Positions 9,858 to 20,919 of a DNA stretch of 64,000 bases are shown here, one piece after another (within the stretch, counting starts at the first letter, position 1; each line of letters begins with the position of its first letter). The translations under genes were made by a program, and so were the position numbers. A model generated the notes under the pieces. It worked only from the letters and a program-made list of their open reading frames with translations, made no database searches and was not told the DNA's origin. The DNA lies in NCBI GenBank assembly GCA_024707225.1, contig JANQAE010000001.1, forward strand, positions 1,550,001-1,614,000, given 5' to 3'. This stretch comes from Dokdonella sp. (GTDB taxonomy: Bacteria > Pseudomonadota > Gammaproteobacteria > Xanthomonadales > Rhodanobacteraceae).

Positions 9858-12054
9858 TCAGCGTGTTGCCGCATCAGCCGGCACCTCGCCGGCCGCGTCC
9901 GGACGCAGCTCGAAGCACTGATGGATGCGCGGGTTGCGCGCGAAGTCGAACGGCACCGTCGCCGCCGTGATGTCCCGGACCGACAGGTCCCGCAGCGCCC
10001 GCGGCGTCGAGGCGGAAGCGCCGGTTGTTGTTCGAGAACACGATCAGGCCGTCCGGCGCCAGACGCTGCGCGCACAGCTGCAGCAGGCGCACGTGGTCGC
10101 GCTGCACGTCGAAATCATCGGCGCGCTTGGAGTTCGAGAACGTCGGCGGGTCGACGAAGATCAGGTCGTAGCGGCCGCGATCGTGCTCGAGCCATTGCAT
10201 CGAATCGGCCTGCAGCAGCCGGTGTGCCGGCCCGCCGATGCCGTTGAGCGCGAAATTGCGCGCGGCCCAGTCCAGATAGGTCGCCGACAGGTCGACGCTG
10301 GTCGTCGACGCCGCGCCGCCGGCAGCCGCGTGCACGCTGGCCGAGGCCGTGTAGCAGAACAGATTCAAGAAGCGCAGCCCGCGCGCGGACTGGCCGATGC
10401 GCAGCCGGATCGGCCGGTGGTCGAGAAACAGGCCGGTGTCGAGATAGTCGTGCAGATTGACGCGCAGGCGCACGCCGCCCTCCTCGACGATCACGAACTC
10501 GCCGCGCGCGTCGTGGCGGCCATACTGGCTGCCGCCCTTGGCGCGGTAGCGCGTCTTGATCGCGATCCGCTCGCGCGGCACGCCGAGCGCATGGCCGGCG
10601 CCGCGCACCAGCTCGTTGAGGCGCGTGCGTGCGACCGCCTCGGGGATCTCGCGCGGCGGTGCGTACTCCTGCACGTGCAGATAGGTGACGTCAGGGCCGC
10701 CGGCGTCCTCGGGATGGCCGGTGTAGAGGTCGATCGCCGCGGCGTACTCGGGCAGGTCGGCGTCGTAGACGCGCCAGCAGCCGACCGCCTCGCGCTCGAG
10801 CCGCTTGCGCAGATGCCGCGCGGTCTTGGTGATGCGGTTGGCGACCGCCTCGGCGCCCGGCGACAGCGGCGCCTCGTTCGCCGGACGCTGCGCCGGCTCG
10901 CGGCCGAGCGCGAACGTGTACAGCCGGCATTCGAGCGCGCCGTTGAACAGCGCATAGCGCTTGTCGGCGCGCAGGCCGGTCGCGCGCGCCAGGCCCTCGT
11001 CGGACGTGATCAGGGCCAGCCGCCAGCCGTCGAACTGGGCCGTCGCGCGCGCGCCGAGCGTGCGGTAGACCGGCACCAGGCCTTCCTGATGGCCGATGCG
11101 CTCGCCGTACGGCGGATTGGTGATCACCAGACCCGGCGCCTCGCAGCCGGCCGGCCGCTCCAGATGCGCGACGTCGCGGCGCGCCAGCTGCACGAAGCCG
11201 GCGACGCCGGCCTGCTGCGCATTGCGCTTGGCCTCCTCGAGCACGCGCGGATCGTGGTCGTAGCCGAAGAACCGCGCCGGCAGTGCGGTCAGGCCGGCCT
11301 GCGCCCTCGCCTTCGCCTCGGCCAGCAGTCCGGCCCAGGCTTCGCCGTCGTGGCCTTTCCAGCCGAGAAAGCCGTAATAGCTGCGCTGCAGGCCCGGCGC
11401 GACGTCGGCCGCGATCCAAGCCGCCTCGATCAGCAGCGTGCCCGATCCGCACATCGGATCGACCAGGGCGCCGCCGCCGGCGAAGATCGCCGGCCAGCCG
11501 GCGCGCAGCAGCAGCGCGCTGGCGAGGTTCTCCTTCAGCGGCGCCTCGCCCTGGCCGACGCGGTAGCCGCGCCGGTGCAGCGGCGTACCGGACAGGTCCA
11601 GCGCCAGCGTCGCGCGCTGCTTGCGCAGCAGCAGGTTCAGGCGTATCGACGGCTCGCGCGTGTCGACGCTCGGCCGCGCGCCGGCGCGATCGCGGAACTG
11701 GTCGACCACCGCGTCCTTGACGCGCTGCGCGAGATAGCGCGTATGGCGCAGCGCCTCGCTGCTGCCGTGCGCGTCGACCGCCAGCGTGCCGTCCACGGCC
11801 AGGTGCTCGGACCAGTCGATCCGCGCGACGCCGTCGTAGAGCACGTCCTCGTCGGCCGCGTCGAACTCGGCCAGCGGCATCAGCACGCGGCTGGCCAGGC
11901 GCGACCACAGGCAGGCGCGGTAGGCCGTCGCCAGCGTGCCGCGGAAATGCACGCCGGCCAGCGCCTCGCGCACGTCACTGCCGCCGAGCGCGACCAGCTC
12001 GTCGCGCAGCAGATATTCCAGACCCTTCGGACAGGTCGCGAAGTACGCCCTCAT
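9858..12054 (-). CDS. rlmL: Bifunctional 23S rRNA methyltransferase RlmKL (apparent frameshift near C-terminus)
   Basis: Fusion enzyme making m2G2445 (RlmL half) and m7G2069 (RlmK half) in 23S rRNA. The protein begins MRAYFATCPKGLEYLLRDEL, has a THUMP domain, then the first catalytic domain with DPMCGSGTLLIEAAW and ITNPPYGER. The second catalytic domain has FLNLFCYTASASVHAAAGG and IFVDPPTFSNSKR. After the FSNNNRRFRLD motif the frame turns to nonsense. Removing one base near 9998-10000 (a CCC run) restores an expected tail: LRDLSVRDITAATVPFDFAR, then NPRIHQCFEL and a stop at 9858. Read without correction, the frame closes at 9874. The start overlaps the upstream hydrolase stop as ATGA. Loss of the last ~50 residues would remove part of the RlmK fold, so a sequencing error is more likely than a true mutation. 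Confidence 0.85.
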
Positions 12055-12569
12055 CGGCGCTCGAGCCCGTGCAACAGGCGTGCGAACGCCTCGGCGCAAT
12101 AGGCCACGTGCGCGCCGAGGCGATGATCGTCCGGCACCAGATGCAGCGTGTCGCCGCGCGAGCGCGCGAACGCGATCGCCGCCTCCACCGGGCACAGCTC
12201 GTCGTCCCAGGCGTGCACGAGCACGGTCGGCACGCGCGCGGCCTCGAACGACCGTGGATAGTCCGGGATCGCCAGCGGCAGCGCCATCAGGAACAGGGCC
12301 TCGGCCGGCCGCCGGCACGAGGCGAAGCCCGACGTGAATGCGCCCATGCTCGAGCCGGCGAACACGACCGGTCCGTCCGCAGGCGCGTTGGCCAGCGCGC
12401 GCGCGATGCGCTCGTCGATCGCCATCGGATCGCGCGTGGCGTCCAGGTCGCGGTAATCGGGCCGGACGCTGGCCCAGCCGAGCGTCTCGGCGACCTCGGC
12501 CAGCGCCGTGACCTTGCTGGCCTGCGGCCCGCTGTCCAGGCCATGGGAAAGAACGACGGTACCTTTCAT
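12051..12569 (-). CDS. Small alpha/beta hydrolase
   Basis: 172-residue alpha/beta hydrolase. The nucleophile elbow is GSSMG near residue 70, the likely acid is the Asp in HAWDDELCP, and the likely base is the His in DDHRLGAH near the C-terminus. The N-terminal LSHGLDSGP gives the oxyanion-hole HG motif. The size fits the YdeN/YqiA-like short esterases. Its stop overlaps the rlmKL start (ATGA), so the two are translationally coupled. The substrate is unknown. Confidence 0.75.
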   Translation of the reverse strand: MKGTVVLSHGLDSGPQASKVTALAEVAETLGWASVRPDYRDLDATRDPMAIDERIARALANAPADGPVVFAGSSMGAFTSGFASCRRPAEALFLMALPLAIPDYPRSFEAARVPTVLVHAWDDELCPVEAAIAFARSRGDTLHLVPDDHRLGAHVAYCAEAFARLLHGLERR

Positions 12570-12649
12570 CGCTGTCGCCGCGTGCAAAGTCGGGCATGCT
12601 AACACCCGCAGCATCCTCGCCCCGGATGCATCCGCCGACCCGCCGCCCG

Positions 12650-13216
12650 ATGCCCGCCCCGCTCGTCGAAGACTGGCCGATTCCGTATCACGCGCAGCTC
12701 GGCACGCGGCCGGCCGATGCGGTCGACCTCGTCGTGATCCACTGCACCGAGCTGCCGGACATCGCGACGGCGCGCGCGTTCGGCGAGCGCATCCGCTATC
12801 CGGACAGCGGCACCGGCGCCTGCGGCCACGACTACGTGGATCGCGACGGCCGCTGCTGGCGCTTCGTCGAGCCGACACGGATCGCCCATCACGTCGCCGG
12901 CCTCAACGACCGTTCGGTCGGCATCGAGCTGGTCAATCTCGGCCGCTATCCGCGCTGGGCCGATTCGCGCCATCAGCGCTTCGAGGAGCCCTACCCCGCC
13001 GCGCAGATCGAGGCGCTGATCGGCCTGCTCGGAGACCTCAAGCGAACGCTGCCGAACCTCGGACGCATCGCCGGACACGAGGACCTCGACCGGCGCCTCG
13101 AGCCGGCCAGCGACGATCCGTCGATCCTGTTGCCGCGCCGGCGCGATCCCGGCCCGCTGTTTCCGTGGGACGCGGTGCTGGCCGCGACCGGGCTGCCGCG
13201 CTGGTACGGCGACTAG
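12650..13216 (+). CDS. N-acetylmuramoyl-L-alanine amidase, AmpD-like
   Basis: 188-residue amidase_2-fold zinc enzyme that cuts the bond between N-acetylmuramic acid and L-Ala in peptidoglycan or its anhydro-muropeptides. Zinc ligands are visible as the His of VVIHCTELP, the His of IAGHEDLDR and the Asp of RRDPGPLFPW. DPGPLFPW is the usual AmpD-type C-terminal signature. No signal peptide is seen from MPAPLVEDWPIP, which favours a cytoplasmic recycling role, but the frame is open back to 12596, so an upstream start is possible. It is divergent from the hydrolase/rlmKL operon. Confidence 0.85.
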   Translation: MPAPLVEDWPIPYHAQLGTRPADAVDLVVIHCTELPDIATARAFGERIRYPDSGTGACGHDYVDRDGRCWRFVEPTRIAHHVAGLNDRSVGIELVNLGRYPRWADSRHQRFEEPYPAAQIEALIGLLGDLKRTLPNLGRIAGHEDLDRRLEPASDDPSILLPRRRDPGPLFPWDAVLAATGLPRWYGD

Positions 13217-13358
13217 CAGGCACGGTCCCGGCACATCGCCGGGACGATGCGCGCAAGCCGGCCGCGACTGCGCGGCGCGTGATCCTGCGTGCGCGGCCGC
13301 ATCGGCGCGACCGGCGCGGCCGCTATACTCGTGGGCCTCATCCGCTGCCCGATCGCTC

Positions 13359-14222
13359 ATGAGCCATACCGTCGTCGCCGAACTCGTCGAGCTGCTGCAG
13401 CTCGAGCGCCTGGAAGACAACCTGTTCCGCGGCCAGAGCCGCGACATCGGCACGCGCTGCGTGTTCGGCGGCCAGGTGCTCGGCCAGGCGCTGTCGGCGG
13501 CGCAGCAGACCGTCGCGCCGGACCGCGCCGCGCATTCGCTGCACGCCTACTTCCTGCGGCCCGGCGACATGCAGGCGCCGATCGTCTACAACGTCGAGCC
13601 CACGCGCGACGGCAACAGCTTCTCGGTGCGCCGCGTCGTCGCGATCCAGCACGGCAAACCGATCCTGAACGGCACGGTCTCGTTCCACATCGCCGAGGAC
13701 GGCGTCGAGCACCAGGCCTCGATGCCCGACGTGCCCGATCCCGACGATCTCGATCCGCCGCCGTCGCCGTCGCCCGAGGAACTCGCCCGGGCGCCGGCCA
13801 AGGTGCAGCGCTGGCTGACGCGCCAGGGGCCGTTCGAGTTCCGCCCGGTCTATCCGCGCAGCGACCTGCATCCGCCCAAGCGCCCGCCGTACCAGCCGGT
13901 CTGGTTCCGCCTGATAGCGCCGGTCGCCGACAGCCCGGTCCTGCACCGCACGCTGCTGGCCTACGCCTCGGACTTCCATCTGATCGGCACGACGCTGTTT
14001 CCGCACGGCGTGTCGTATCTGCAGCCCAACGTCACGGTGGCCAGCCTCGACCATGCCTTGTGGTTCCACCGGCCGTTCCGCACCGACGACTGGCTGCTCT
14101 ATTCGTGCGACAGCCCGACCGCGCAGAGCGCGCGCGGCCTGGCGCGCGGCCAGGTGTTCACGCGCGACGGCCGGCTGGTCGCCTCGACCGCGCAGGAAGG
14201 CCTGATCCGCCTGCAGGACTGA
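13359..14222 (+). CDS. tesB: Acyl-CoA thioesterase II
   Basis: 287-residue double-hotdog thioesterase that hydrolyses medium and long acyl-CoAs. It shows the TesB patterns VFGGQVLGQALSAA and HSLHAYFLRPGD in the first hotdog. The second hotdog has the HALWFHRPFRTDDWLLY, SARGLARG and STAQEGLIR regions that supply the catalytic Asp, Thr/Ser and Gln. It is full length for the family. A small membrane-protein gene begins 3 bases after the stop, so the two are likely cotranscribed. Confidence 0.93.
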   Translation: MSHTVVAELVELLQLERLEDNLFRGQSRDIGTRCVFGGQVLGQALSAAQQTVAPDRAAHSLHAYFLRPGDMQAPIVYNVEPTRDGNSFSVRRVVAIQHGKPILNGTVSFHIAEDGVEHQASMPDVPDPDDLDPPPSPSPEELARAPAKVQRWLTRQGPFEFRPVYPRSDLHPPKRPPYQPVWFRLIAPVADSPVLHRTLLAYASDFHLIGTTLFPHGVSYLQPNVTVASLDHALWFHRPFRTDDWLLYSCDSPTAQSARGLARGQVFTRDGRLVASTAQEGLIRLQD

Positions 14223-14225
14223 CCG

Positions 14226-14615
14226 ATGCGCCAGATCTACACCTCGCCCCGCCACGAGAACGTCCAGCGCGTCGTCGCGCTGCTCGAGTCGCACGGCATC
14301 GAGACCACCACGACCAACCGCAGCGACTGGCGCGGCGGCAGCTGGAAGCGCTTCAGCTACAGCGCCGGCGGCCAGAGCCGCGACAGCTGGCCGCAGGTCT
14401 GGGTGGTGCGCTCCGACGACCAGGTCCGCGCGCGCCAGATCCTGCGCGATTCGGGTCTGGAGCCGGCCACGCGCTTCGCCGACGAGCTCGCCGCCTCGCG
14501 CGGCACCGCCGAGCCGGGCCGCCACAACGCGCTGTCCAAGCGCATGAAGCTGGTCCTGCTGGCGCTGATCGGCGGCGTCATCGTGCTGATCGCGCTGAGC
14601 CAGCTCGCCCGCTGA
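14226..14615 (+). CDS. Small DUF2007-like protein with C-terminal membrane anchor
   Basis: 129 residues. The N-terminal ~75 residues (IYTSPRHENVQRVVALLESH, then WPQVWVVRSDDQVRARQIL) have the two beta-alpha-beta halves typical of the PII-like DUF2007 'putative signal transducing protein' fold. A single transmembrane helix, LVLLALIGGVIVLIALSQLA, closes the protein. It starts 3 bases after tesB. Its function is not known in this family; in Xanthomonas relatives it is sometimes labelled 'pathogenicity-like'. Confidence 0.7.
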   Translation: MRQIYTSPRHENVQRVVALLESHGIETTTTNRSDWRGGSWKRFSYSAGGQSRDSWPQVWVVRSDDQVRARQILRDSGLEPATRFADELAASRGTAEPGRHNALSKRMKLVLLALIGGVIVLIALSQLAR

Positions 14616-14695
14616 GCGCCGCCCGGCGCGAACGCGCGCTGAAGGCCGCAGCGTCCGCGCCGGCCGAGGCGCGGCGGACGGCTTAGAATCGGCGC

Positions 14696-15451
14696 ATGCG
14701 CTCGGATGTCGTCCGGCTGTTCCAGACCCTGCCCCACCGTTGCGGCTATTTCGAGACGCGCAACGCGCAGAACCTCGTCGTCGATCCGAGCGTGCCGCAG
14801 CTGGCGCAGATCTACGATCTGGCGCTGACGCGCGGCTACCGGCGCGCCGGTGGCCACGTCTACTTCCCGCATTGCAGCGGCTGCCGCGCCTGCGTCGCCT
14901 GCCGCATTCCGGTCGAGCGTTTCGAGCCGGACCGCAGCCAGCGCCGCTGCATCCGCCGCAACGCCGACCTGCGCGCCGAGGTGCTGCCGGCCGGTTACAC
15001 CGACGAGCGCTTCGCGCTGTATTGCGACTATCTGCGCTCGCGCCATCCCAACGGCGGCATGGACGACGCCACGCCCGAGGACTTCGCGCGGTTTCTGTAT
15101 ACCGACTGGAGCCCGACGCGCTTCGTCGAGTGGCGTCTGCACGGCCGCCTGATCGCCGTGGCGGTCACCGACGTCTGCACGACCGGCCTCTCGGCCGTCT
15201 ACACGTATTTCGATCCCGACGAACAGGCGCGAAGCCTCGGCACGTTCGCGATCACCGAGCAGGTCCGCATCGCGCGGGCGCGCGGCCTCGATCACCTGTA
15301 CCTGGGCTTCTGGATCGACGGCCATCCGAAGATGGACTACAAGCGGCGCTACCGGCCGCTGGAGATCCTGCGTGCCGGCCGCTGGATCGACGCCGTCGCA
15401 GCGGCGCACGCAGCGCCGGGGCACGCTCCGCCGGGCGCTACTCGACCGTGA
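14696..15451 (+). CDS. bpt: Aspartate/glutamate leucyltransferase (Bpt)
   Basis: 251-residue aminoacyl-tRNA-protein transferase that adds Leu to N-terminal Asp or Glu, making N-degrons for ClpS/ClpAP. The N-terminal Cys cluster [11 protein letters not shown] and [18 protein letters not shown] is diagnostic. The C-terminal domain has [31 protein letters not shown] and the closing PLEIL segment. The last 14 bases overlap the 3' end of purT on the other strand. Confidence 0.92.
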   Translation: MRSDVVRLFQTLPHRCGYFETRNAQNLVVDPSVPQLAQIYDLALTRGYRRAGGHVYFPHCSGCRACVACRIPVERFEPDRSQRRCIRRNADLRAEVLPAGYTDERFALYCDYLRSRHPNGGMDDATPEDFARFLYTDWSPTRFVEWRLHGRLIAVAVTDVCTTGLSAVYTYFDPDEQARSLGTFAITEQVRIARARGLDHLYLGFWIDGHPKMDYKRRYRPLEILRAGRWIDAVAAAHAAPGHAPPGATRP

Positions 15452-16622
15452 TCGTCAGGCAGGCCGCGGCCGCGACGGCCTTGGCGCGCGCGGCCTCGAG
15501 CGTGTCGGCACGCGCCAGCGTGACCGCCAGGCGGCGCTGTCCCTGCACCTCGGGCTTGCCGAAGATGCGCAGCATCGTATCCGGCTCGGTCAGCGCGTCG
15601 GCGACGCCGCGGTAGCGGATCGTCCGGCCGTGGCCTTCGCCGAGCACCGCGCACGAGGCCGACGGCCCGGCCAGCTCGATGCCCGGAATCGGCAGACCGA
15701 GGATTGCGCGCGCATGCAGCGCGAACTCCGACAGCGGCTGCGAGATCAGCGTGACCAGGCCGGTATCGTGCGGCCGCGGACTGACCTCGGAGAAGATCAC
15801 CTCGTCGCCGCGCACGAAGAATTCCACGCCGAACAGGCCGCGGCCGCCGAGCGCGGCGGTGACCGCCGCCGCCTGCCGCTGCGCCTCGGCCAGTGCCGCC
15901 GCACTCATCGGCTGCGGCTGCCAGGATTCGCGGTAGTCGCCGTCCTCCTGACGGTGGCCGATCGGCGCGCAGAACGCGGTGCCGCCGACGTGGCGCACCG
16001 TCAGCAGCGTGATCTCGTAGTCGAACGCGACGAAACCCTCGACGATGCAGCGACCGCGGCCGGCACGGCCGCCGGCCTGCGCATAGGCCCAGGCCGCCTC
16101 GGCCTCGGCTGCATCGCGCACGATGCTCTGCCCCTTGCCGGACGAGCTCATGACCGGCTTGATCACGAACGGCAGGCCGATCTCCGCGATCGCGGCGCGG
16201 TAGGCCTCGGCCGTGTCGACGAACCGGTACGGCGAGGTCGGCAGGCCGAGCTCCTCGGCGGCGAGGCGGCGGATGCCTTCGCGGTTCATCGTCAGCCAGG
16301 TCGCGCGCGCGGTCGGCACCACCGTGAAGCCTTCCTGCTCGAGCTCGACCAGGGTCGGCGTGTGGATCGCCTCGATCTCCGGCACGATCAGGTCCGGCTT
16401 CTCCTGCTCGATCAGGGCGCGCAGCGCGGCGCCGTCGAGCATGTCGATCACGTGCGCGCGATGCGCAACCTGCATCGCCGGCGCGTCGGCGTAGCGATCC
16501 ACCGCGATCACCTCGACCGCGAAACGCTGCAGCTCGATCGCCACCTCCTTGCCGAGCTCGCCCGAGCCGAGCAGCATGACGCGCAGGGCGGAATCGGTAT
16601 GCGGCGTGCCGAACGGTTTCAT
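15438..16622 (-). CDS. purT: Formate-dependent phosphoribosylglycinamide formyltransferase 2
   Basis: 394-residue ATP-grasp enzyme that makes FGAR from GAR, formate and ATP in purine synthesis. The N-terminal part has [19 protein letters not shown] and [20 protein letters not shown]. The ATP-grasp part has [32 protein letters not shown] and [20 protein letters not shown], followed by the C-terminal [13 protein letters not shown] block. The start MKPFGTPH is chosen over upstream codons because the family begins about there. It is convergent with bpt and divergent from alkB. Confidence 0.95.
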   Translation of the reverse strand: MKPFGTPHTDSALRVMLLGSGELGKEVAIELQRFAVEVIAVDRYADAPAMQVAHRAHVIDMLDGAALRALIEQEKPDLIVPEIEAIHTPTLVELEQEGFTVVPTARATWLTMNREGIRRLAAEELGLPTSPYRFVDTAEAYRAAIAEIGLPFVIKPVMSSSGKGQSIVRDAAEAEAAWAYAQAGGRAGRGRCIVEGFVAFDYEITLLTVRHVGGTAFCAPIGHRQEDGDYRESWQPQPMSAAALAEAQRQAAAVTAALGGRGLFGVEFFVRGDEVIFSEVSPRPHDTGLVTLISQPLSEFALHARAILGLPIPGIELAGPSASCAVLGEGHGRTIRYRGVADALTEPDTMLRIFGKPEVQGQRRLAVTLARADTLEAARAKAVAAAACLTITVE

Positions 16623-16707
16623 GCGGGTCTCCGGACCAGGACATGCCATTGTAACGGCTCGCCGGCGGCCGCCTGCCGATACGCGAGCCCAGAAGCAGCG
16701 GGACACG

Positions 16708-17352
16708 ATGACGCAGGATCTGTTCGACACGCATGAGGACGGCCGCCTGCGGCTCGGCGACCAGGCCTTCGTGCTGCGCGGCTTGGCGCGGGACCGGGCC
16801 GGGGCACTGCTCGAGGCGGTCGCGACGGTCGCGCGATGCGCGCCGCTGCGCCGGATGCAGACGCCCGGCGGCTACACGATGTCGGTCGCGATGACCAACT
16901 GCGGCGTGCTCGGCTGGACGTCCGACCGCCGCGGTTACCGCTATGCGCCGGTCGATCCGCTGAGCGGCCAGCCCTGGCCGCCGATGCCGCCGCCGTTGCG
17001 AAGACTCGCCGCCGACGCGGCCGCGGCGCGCGGCTTCGCCGGTTTCGAGCCCGATGCCTGCCTGATCAACGAGTACCGGCCCGGCACGCGGCTGGCCCTG
17101 CACCAGGATCGCGACGAGCGCGACTTCGCCGCACCGATCGTCTCGGTCTCGCTCGGCATGGACGCGGTGTTCCTGTTCGGCGGCCACGCCCGCGGCGACC
17201 GCGCGATGCCGGTGCCGCTGACGCACGGCGACGTCGTGGTCTGGGGCGGCGTCGATCGCCTGCGCTTCCACGGCGTGCGGCCGCTGCGCGACATCCCGCA
17301 TCCGCTGCTCGGCAGCCGCCGCATCAACCTGACATTCCGCAAGGCCGGCTGA
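16708..17352 (+). CDS. alkB: AlkB alpha-ketoglutarate-dependent DNA repair dioxygenase
   Basis: 214-residue Fe(II)/2-oxoglutarate oxygenase that reverses 1-methyladenine and 3-methylcytosine damage. Iron ligands are the His and Asp of LHQDRDE and the His of LRFHGVRP; the 2-oxoglutarate Arg is in [26 protein letters not shown] and VVSVSLG-like segments match the AlkB core. The start at 16708 ([12 protein letters not shown]) matches family length. The gene is not beside ada. Confidence 0.93.
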   Translation: MTQDLFDTHEDGRLRLGDQAFVLRGLARDRAGALLEAVATVARCAPLRRMQTPGGYTMSVAMTNCGVLGWTSDRRGYRYAPVDPLSGQPWPPMPPPLRRLAADAAAARGFAGFEPDACLINEYRPGTRLALHQDRDERDFAAPIVSVSLGMDAVFLFGGHARGDRAMPVPLTHGDVVVWGGVDRLRFHGVRPLRDIPHPLLGSRRINLTFRKAG

Positions 17353-17775
17353 GCACGACAGGCACCACCCAGGGCAGCGGCGCGCGCGGCGACAGACGAG
17401 ACCACACGACGCAGCGCGAGCGTGCCCTGCTCCGGCGCGGACGCGCAGTCCCCATCCGATCACATCCTCACCGGCATACCGGCGTCCCGCCGGAATCGCC
17501 CAAGCCTGGACCCGGCGGACATGCCACATAGCCAGCCGGGTCGCAGACGCCGATGCTGCCCGCACCGCTCCCGGGGACGAATCGCAGCCGTCCGCCTCGC
17601 ACAGTCCGTTCCGGAGATCCCTGCATCCACGGCTGCCGATCACCGCCCGGTCAGGCGGCGCACGAGGCCGGGGCATCGCGGCGCCGGCCTCGGCCAGGGC
17701 CGGATCGCGCGACGGGGCCCGACGATCGGACTATGCTGAACCGAGCCCTCGGACATCTTCAGGGACGAGGTTCCC
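17353..17775. other. Gene-free stretch upstream of the P-type ATPase
   Basis: About 420 bases between alkB and the magnesium-ATPase gene. I see no credible coding frame on either strand and no recognisable Mg2+ riboswitch or leader peptide. The gene downstream is preceded by AGGGACGAGG just before its ATG. Confidence 0.5.
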
Positions 17776-20566
17776 ATGTCGGATTCAATCGAGGCGACCG
17801 GCCACCGCACCCGCGCTCCGTTGCGGCGTTTCACCGAGGGCTTCAGCCGATTCCTGCAGCGGCGCCGGGCGCTCAGACACTTCGCCCGGCACCCGCTGCT
17901 CGGCGCGCTGGCTCGCGGCCATGCGCCCGCGGCTTCCGGCCGGCTCGCCGCTGAACTGCTGAGCGCCGCCGCGGAATCGCAGTCCGAAGCGCTGCGCCGG
18001 CTCGATTCCGACATGCAAGGCCTCTCGGAAGCCGAAGCGATAAAGCGCCTGGCTCGCGACGGTCCCAACGAGGTGGATCACGAGAAGCCCCTGCCGGGCT
18101 GGCTGCGGCTGTGGCACTGCTACCTGAATCCGTTCAACCTGCTGCTGACCGCACTGGCCGGGCTGTCCTGGCTGAGCGCCGACGCTCGAGCCACCGTGGT
18201 CATCGGCCTGATGGTGACACTGAGCACGCTGCTGCGCTTCGTGCAGGAAGGCCGCTCGCACAAGGCCGCCGAGAGCCTGCGGTCGATGGTCGGCAACACC
18301 GCAACGGTGGTCCGGCCCGCCGCCGCATCCGGTACACCGCAAGCGCACGAACTGCCGGTGCGCCAACTGGTGGCGGGCGATGTGGTGGCGCTGTCGGCCG
18401 GCGACATGGTGCCGGCCGACTGTCGCGTGCTGACCGCACGCGACCTGTTCCTGGCGCAGTCGGCGATGACCGGCGAGGCCGTACCGGTGGAAAAGTTTGC
18501 GGATCCGGGCGATGCCGCAGCCGGACCGCTGGAGGCGCGCAATCTCGTCTTCATGGGCACCAGTGTCGCCTCGGGCACGGCCACGGCCCTGGTGCTGGCC
18601 ACGGGCCCGCGCAGCTACTTCGGCACGCTGGCGGCGCGCGCGCAGGCGGTGGAGACCGTACCCAACGCATTCCAGGCGGGGGTCAACAGCGTGAGCTGGC
18701 TGCTGATCCGTTTTGCGCGGTGATGGTCCCCATCGTATTCGTACTCAACGGCTGGACCAAGGGCGACTGGCTGCAGGCCTTCCTCTTCGCCGTGTCGGTC
18801 GCCGTCGGCCTCACGCCCGAGATGCTGCCGATGATCGTGACCTCCACGCTGGCCAAGGGCGCGGTACTGCTGTCGCGCCGGAAGGTGGTCGTCAAGCGCC
18901 TGGACGCGATCCAGAACCTGGGTGCGATGGACGTACTGTGCACCGACAAGACCGGCACGCTGACGCAGGACAGGATTGCCGTGGCGCGCAAGACCGATGC
19001 GTTCGGACGAAGGTCGGCAGACGTCATGAAATTCGCCTTCCTCAACAGCTACTACCAGACCGGTCTGAAGAACCTGCTCGACCATGCCGTGCTGGACCAA
19101 GTCGAGCTGGCCGAGGAGCTCAGGACACTCGCGCAGGCCTACCACAAGGTCGACGAGCTTCCGTTCGACTTCGTGCGCCGGCGCATGTCGGTCGTGGTGG
19201 CCGAACGCGATGCGCACGGCGAACACCACGAGCTGATCTGCAAGGGCGCGGTCGAGGAGATGCTGGTCATCTGCAGCCGGGTGCGCGCCGCGCCGGAGAT
19301 GGGACCGGCGCCCGAGGCCGCGCCGATCGATGCGCCACTCGACGCGGCGGCGCGTGCACGCGTGCAGGCTTACGTGCAGGAGCTGGGTGCCGAAGGCCTG
19401 CGCGTGGTCGCGGTGGCGATGAAGGAGCTGCCAGCCGACCAGACGGCCTACACCGTGGCCGACGAGGCCGGTCTCACCCTGGTAGGCGTCATCGCCTTCC
19501 TGGACCCGCCCAAGGAGTCGGCTGCACCGGCGCTGCGCGCACTGGCCGCGCACGGCATCCGCGTCAAGGTGCTCAGCGGCGACAACCTGGCCGTGACGGC
19601 CCATGTCTGCGACCAGGTGGGGCTGCCGGCCACGGCAACACTGCTGGGCGTCCAGGTGGAGGCCTTGGACGATGCCGCCCTGCAGATCGCAGCCGAGCAG
19701 CACGACGTATTCGCCAAGCTCGCACCGCTGCACAAGGAACGCATCGTGCGGGCGCTGCGTGCAGGCGGCCACGTCGTCGGCTTCCTGGGCGACGGCATCA
19801 ACGACGCGCCGGCGCTGCGTGCCGCCGACATCGGCATCTCGGTGGACACGGCGGTGGACATCGCCAAGGAGGCCGCCGACATCGTCTTGCTGGAAAAAGC
19901 CTGATGGTGCTGGACCACGGCGTGATCGAAGGCCGTACCACCTTCTGCAACATGCTCAAGTACATCCGCATGACGGCCAGCTCGAACTTCGGTAACGTGC
20001 TGTCGGTGCTGGTGGCCAGCGCCTTCCTGCCGTTTCTGCCGATGCTGCCGCTGCAACTGCTGGTGCAGAACCTGCTGTACGACGTGTCGCAGACCGGCAT
20101 TCCGTTCGACGACGTCGACGCCGACCTGGTCAGCAAGCCGTTGACGTGGAATCCCGCCGACATCGGCCGCTTCATGCTCTTCTTCGGGCCGCTGTCCTCG
20201 CTTTTCGACCTCGTCACCTTCGCCGTGATGTGGTGGGTGTTCGCGGCGGACAGCGTGGCGCAGCAGGGTCTGTTCCAGACCGGCTGGTTCGTCGTCGGGC
20301 TCTTGACGCAGACGCTGGTGGTGCACCTGATCCGCACGCCCCGTCTGCCCTTCGTCCAGAGCCGCGCCGCGCCGCCATTGCTGGCGTCGACCGGAGTGAT
20401 CGCGCTCTTGGGGCTGTGGCTGCCGATCAGCCCGCTGGCGCCGTACTTCAAACTGCAGGCGTTGCCGCCGGCCTACTTCGGCTGGCTGGCCGCCATCGTG
20501 TTGGGGTACTTCGGCCTGGCGACCCTGATGAAGCGCTACTACGTCCGGCGTTTCGGCTGGCAGTGA
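17776..20566 (+). CDS. mgtA: MgtA/MgtB-type P-type magnesium-translocating ATPase (two apparent frameshifts)
   Basis: About 930 residues when two single-base losses are restored. The first part (to ~18715) holds the N-terminal cation-ATPase domain and actuator domain with TGEAVPVEK. The second part (18722-19900) carries the phosphorylation motif CTDKTGTLTQD, the nucleotide-binding domain and GDGINDAPAL. The third part (from ~19905) has the C-terminal helices, with DVSQTGIPFDDVD and QTLVVHLIRT typical of MgtA. The joins are LLIRFAR to MVPIVFVLNG, where one G seems missing near 18717, and VLLEK to LMVLDHGVIEG, where an A5 run near 19900 should be A6. Expected role: Mg2+ uptake across the inner membrane. 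Both shifts lie in simple repeats, so I favour sequencing error; as written the gene would be inactive. Confidence 0.82.
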
Positions 20567-20919
20567 CTGCCGCGCCGGTTCGCAAACGGCCTTCGGACGT
20601 GCGACCGTGCACCCCTCGCGCAGAACCACGGGGTCGCGCCGCCGCGTTCCGCGGCATCCGGCGCGGACCTGAAGCGCGAGAAGGTTTTCACCACAGGCGC
20701 GATGGCGAGCACGGCCGCCGGACCCGAGCGCGTCACCGCCACCCGCGCAGTCTCCGGCTCCGTGTTGCGCGACACGCTCGATGCGGCCTCGTTGTCCGCG
20801 CTACCGGCGACCGTCGAGTGCTGCGAGCACATCCGCGCTCGCAGCGGAAGATGCGAATCTCGCCTCGACGCGACGCGCAGGCACGGGCTGGTGACGCCAA
20901 TCCCGGGACATCGCCCGAC
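20567..20919. other. Gene-free intergenic stretch
   Basis: About 350 bases between the converging ATPase gene and the minus-strand membrane-protein gene. Open frames exist on both strands, but none has a start signal or protein-like composition. No clear terminator was found. Confidence 0.4.

Noticed and set aside
17353-17775. Possible Mg2+ riboswitch or mgtL-type leader before the ATPase gene
   Set aside because: No conserved M-box elements or short proline-rich leader frame could be found by eye.
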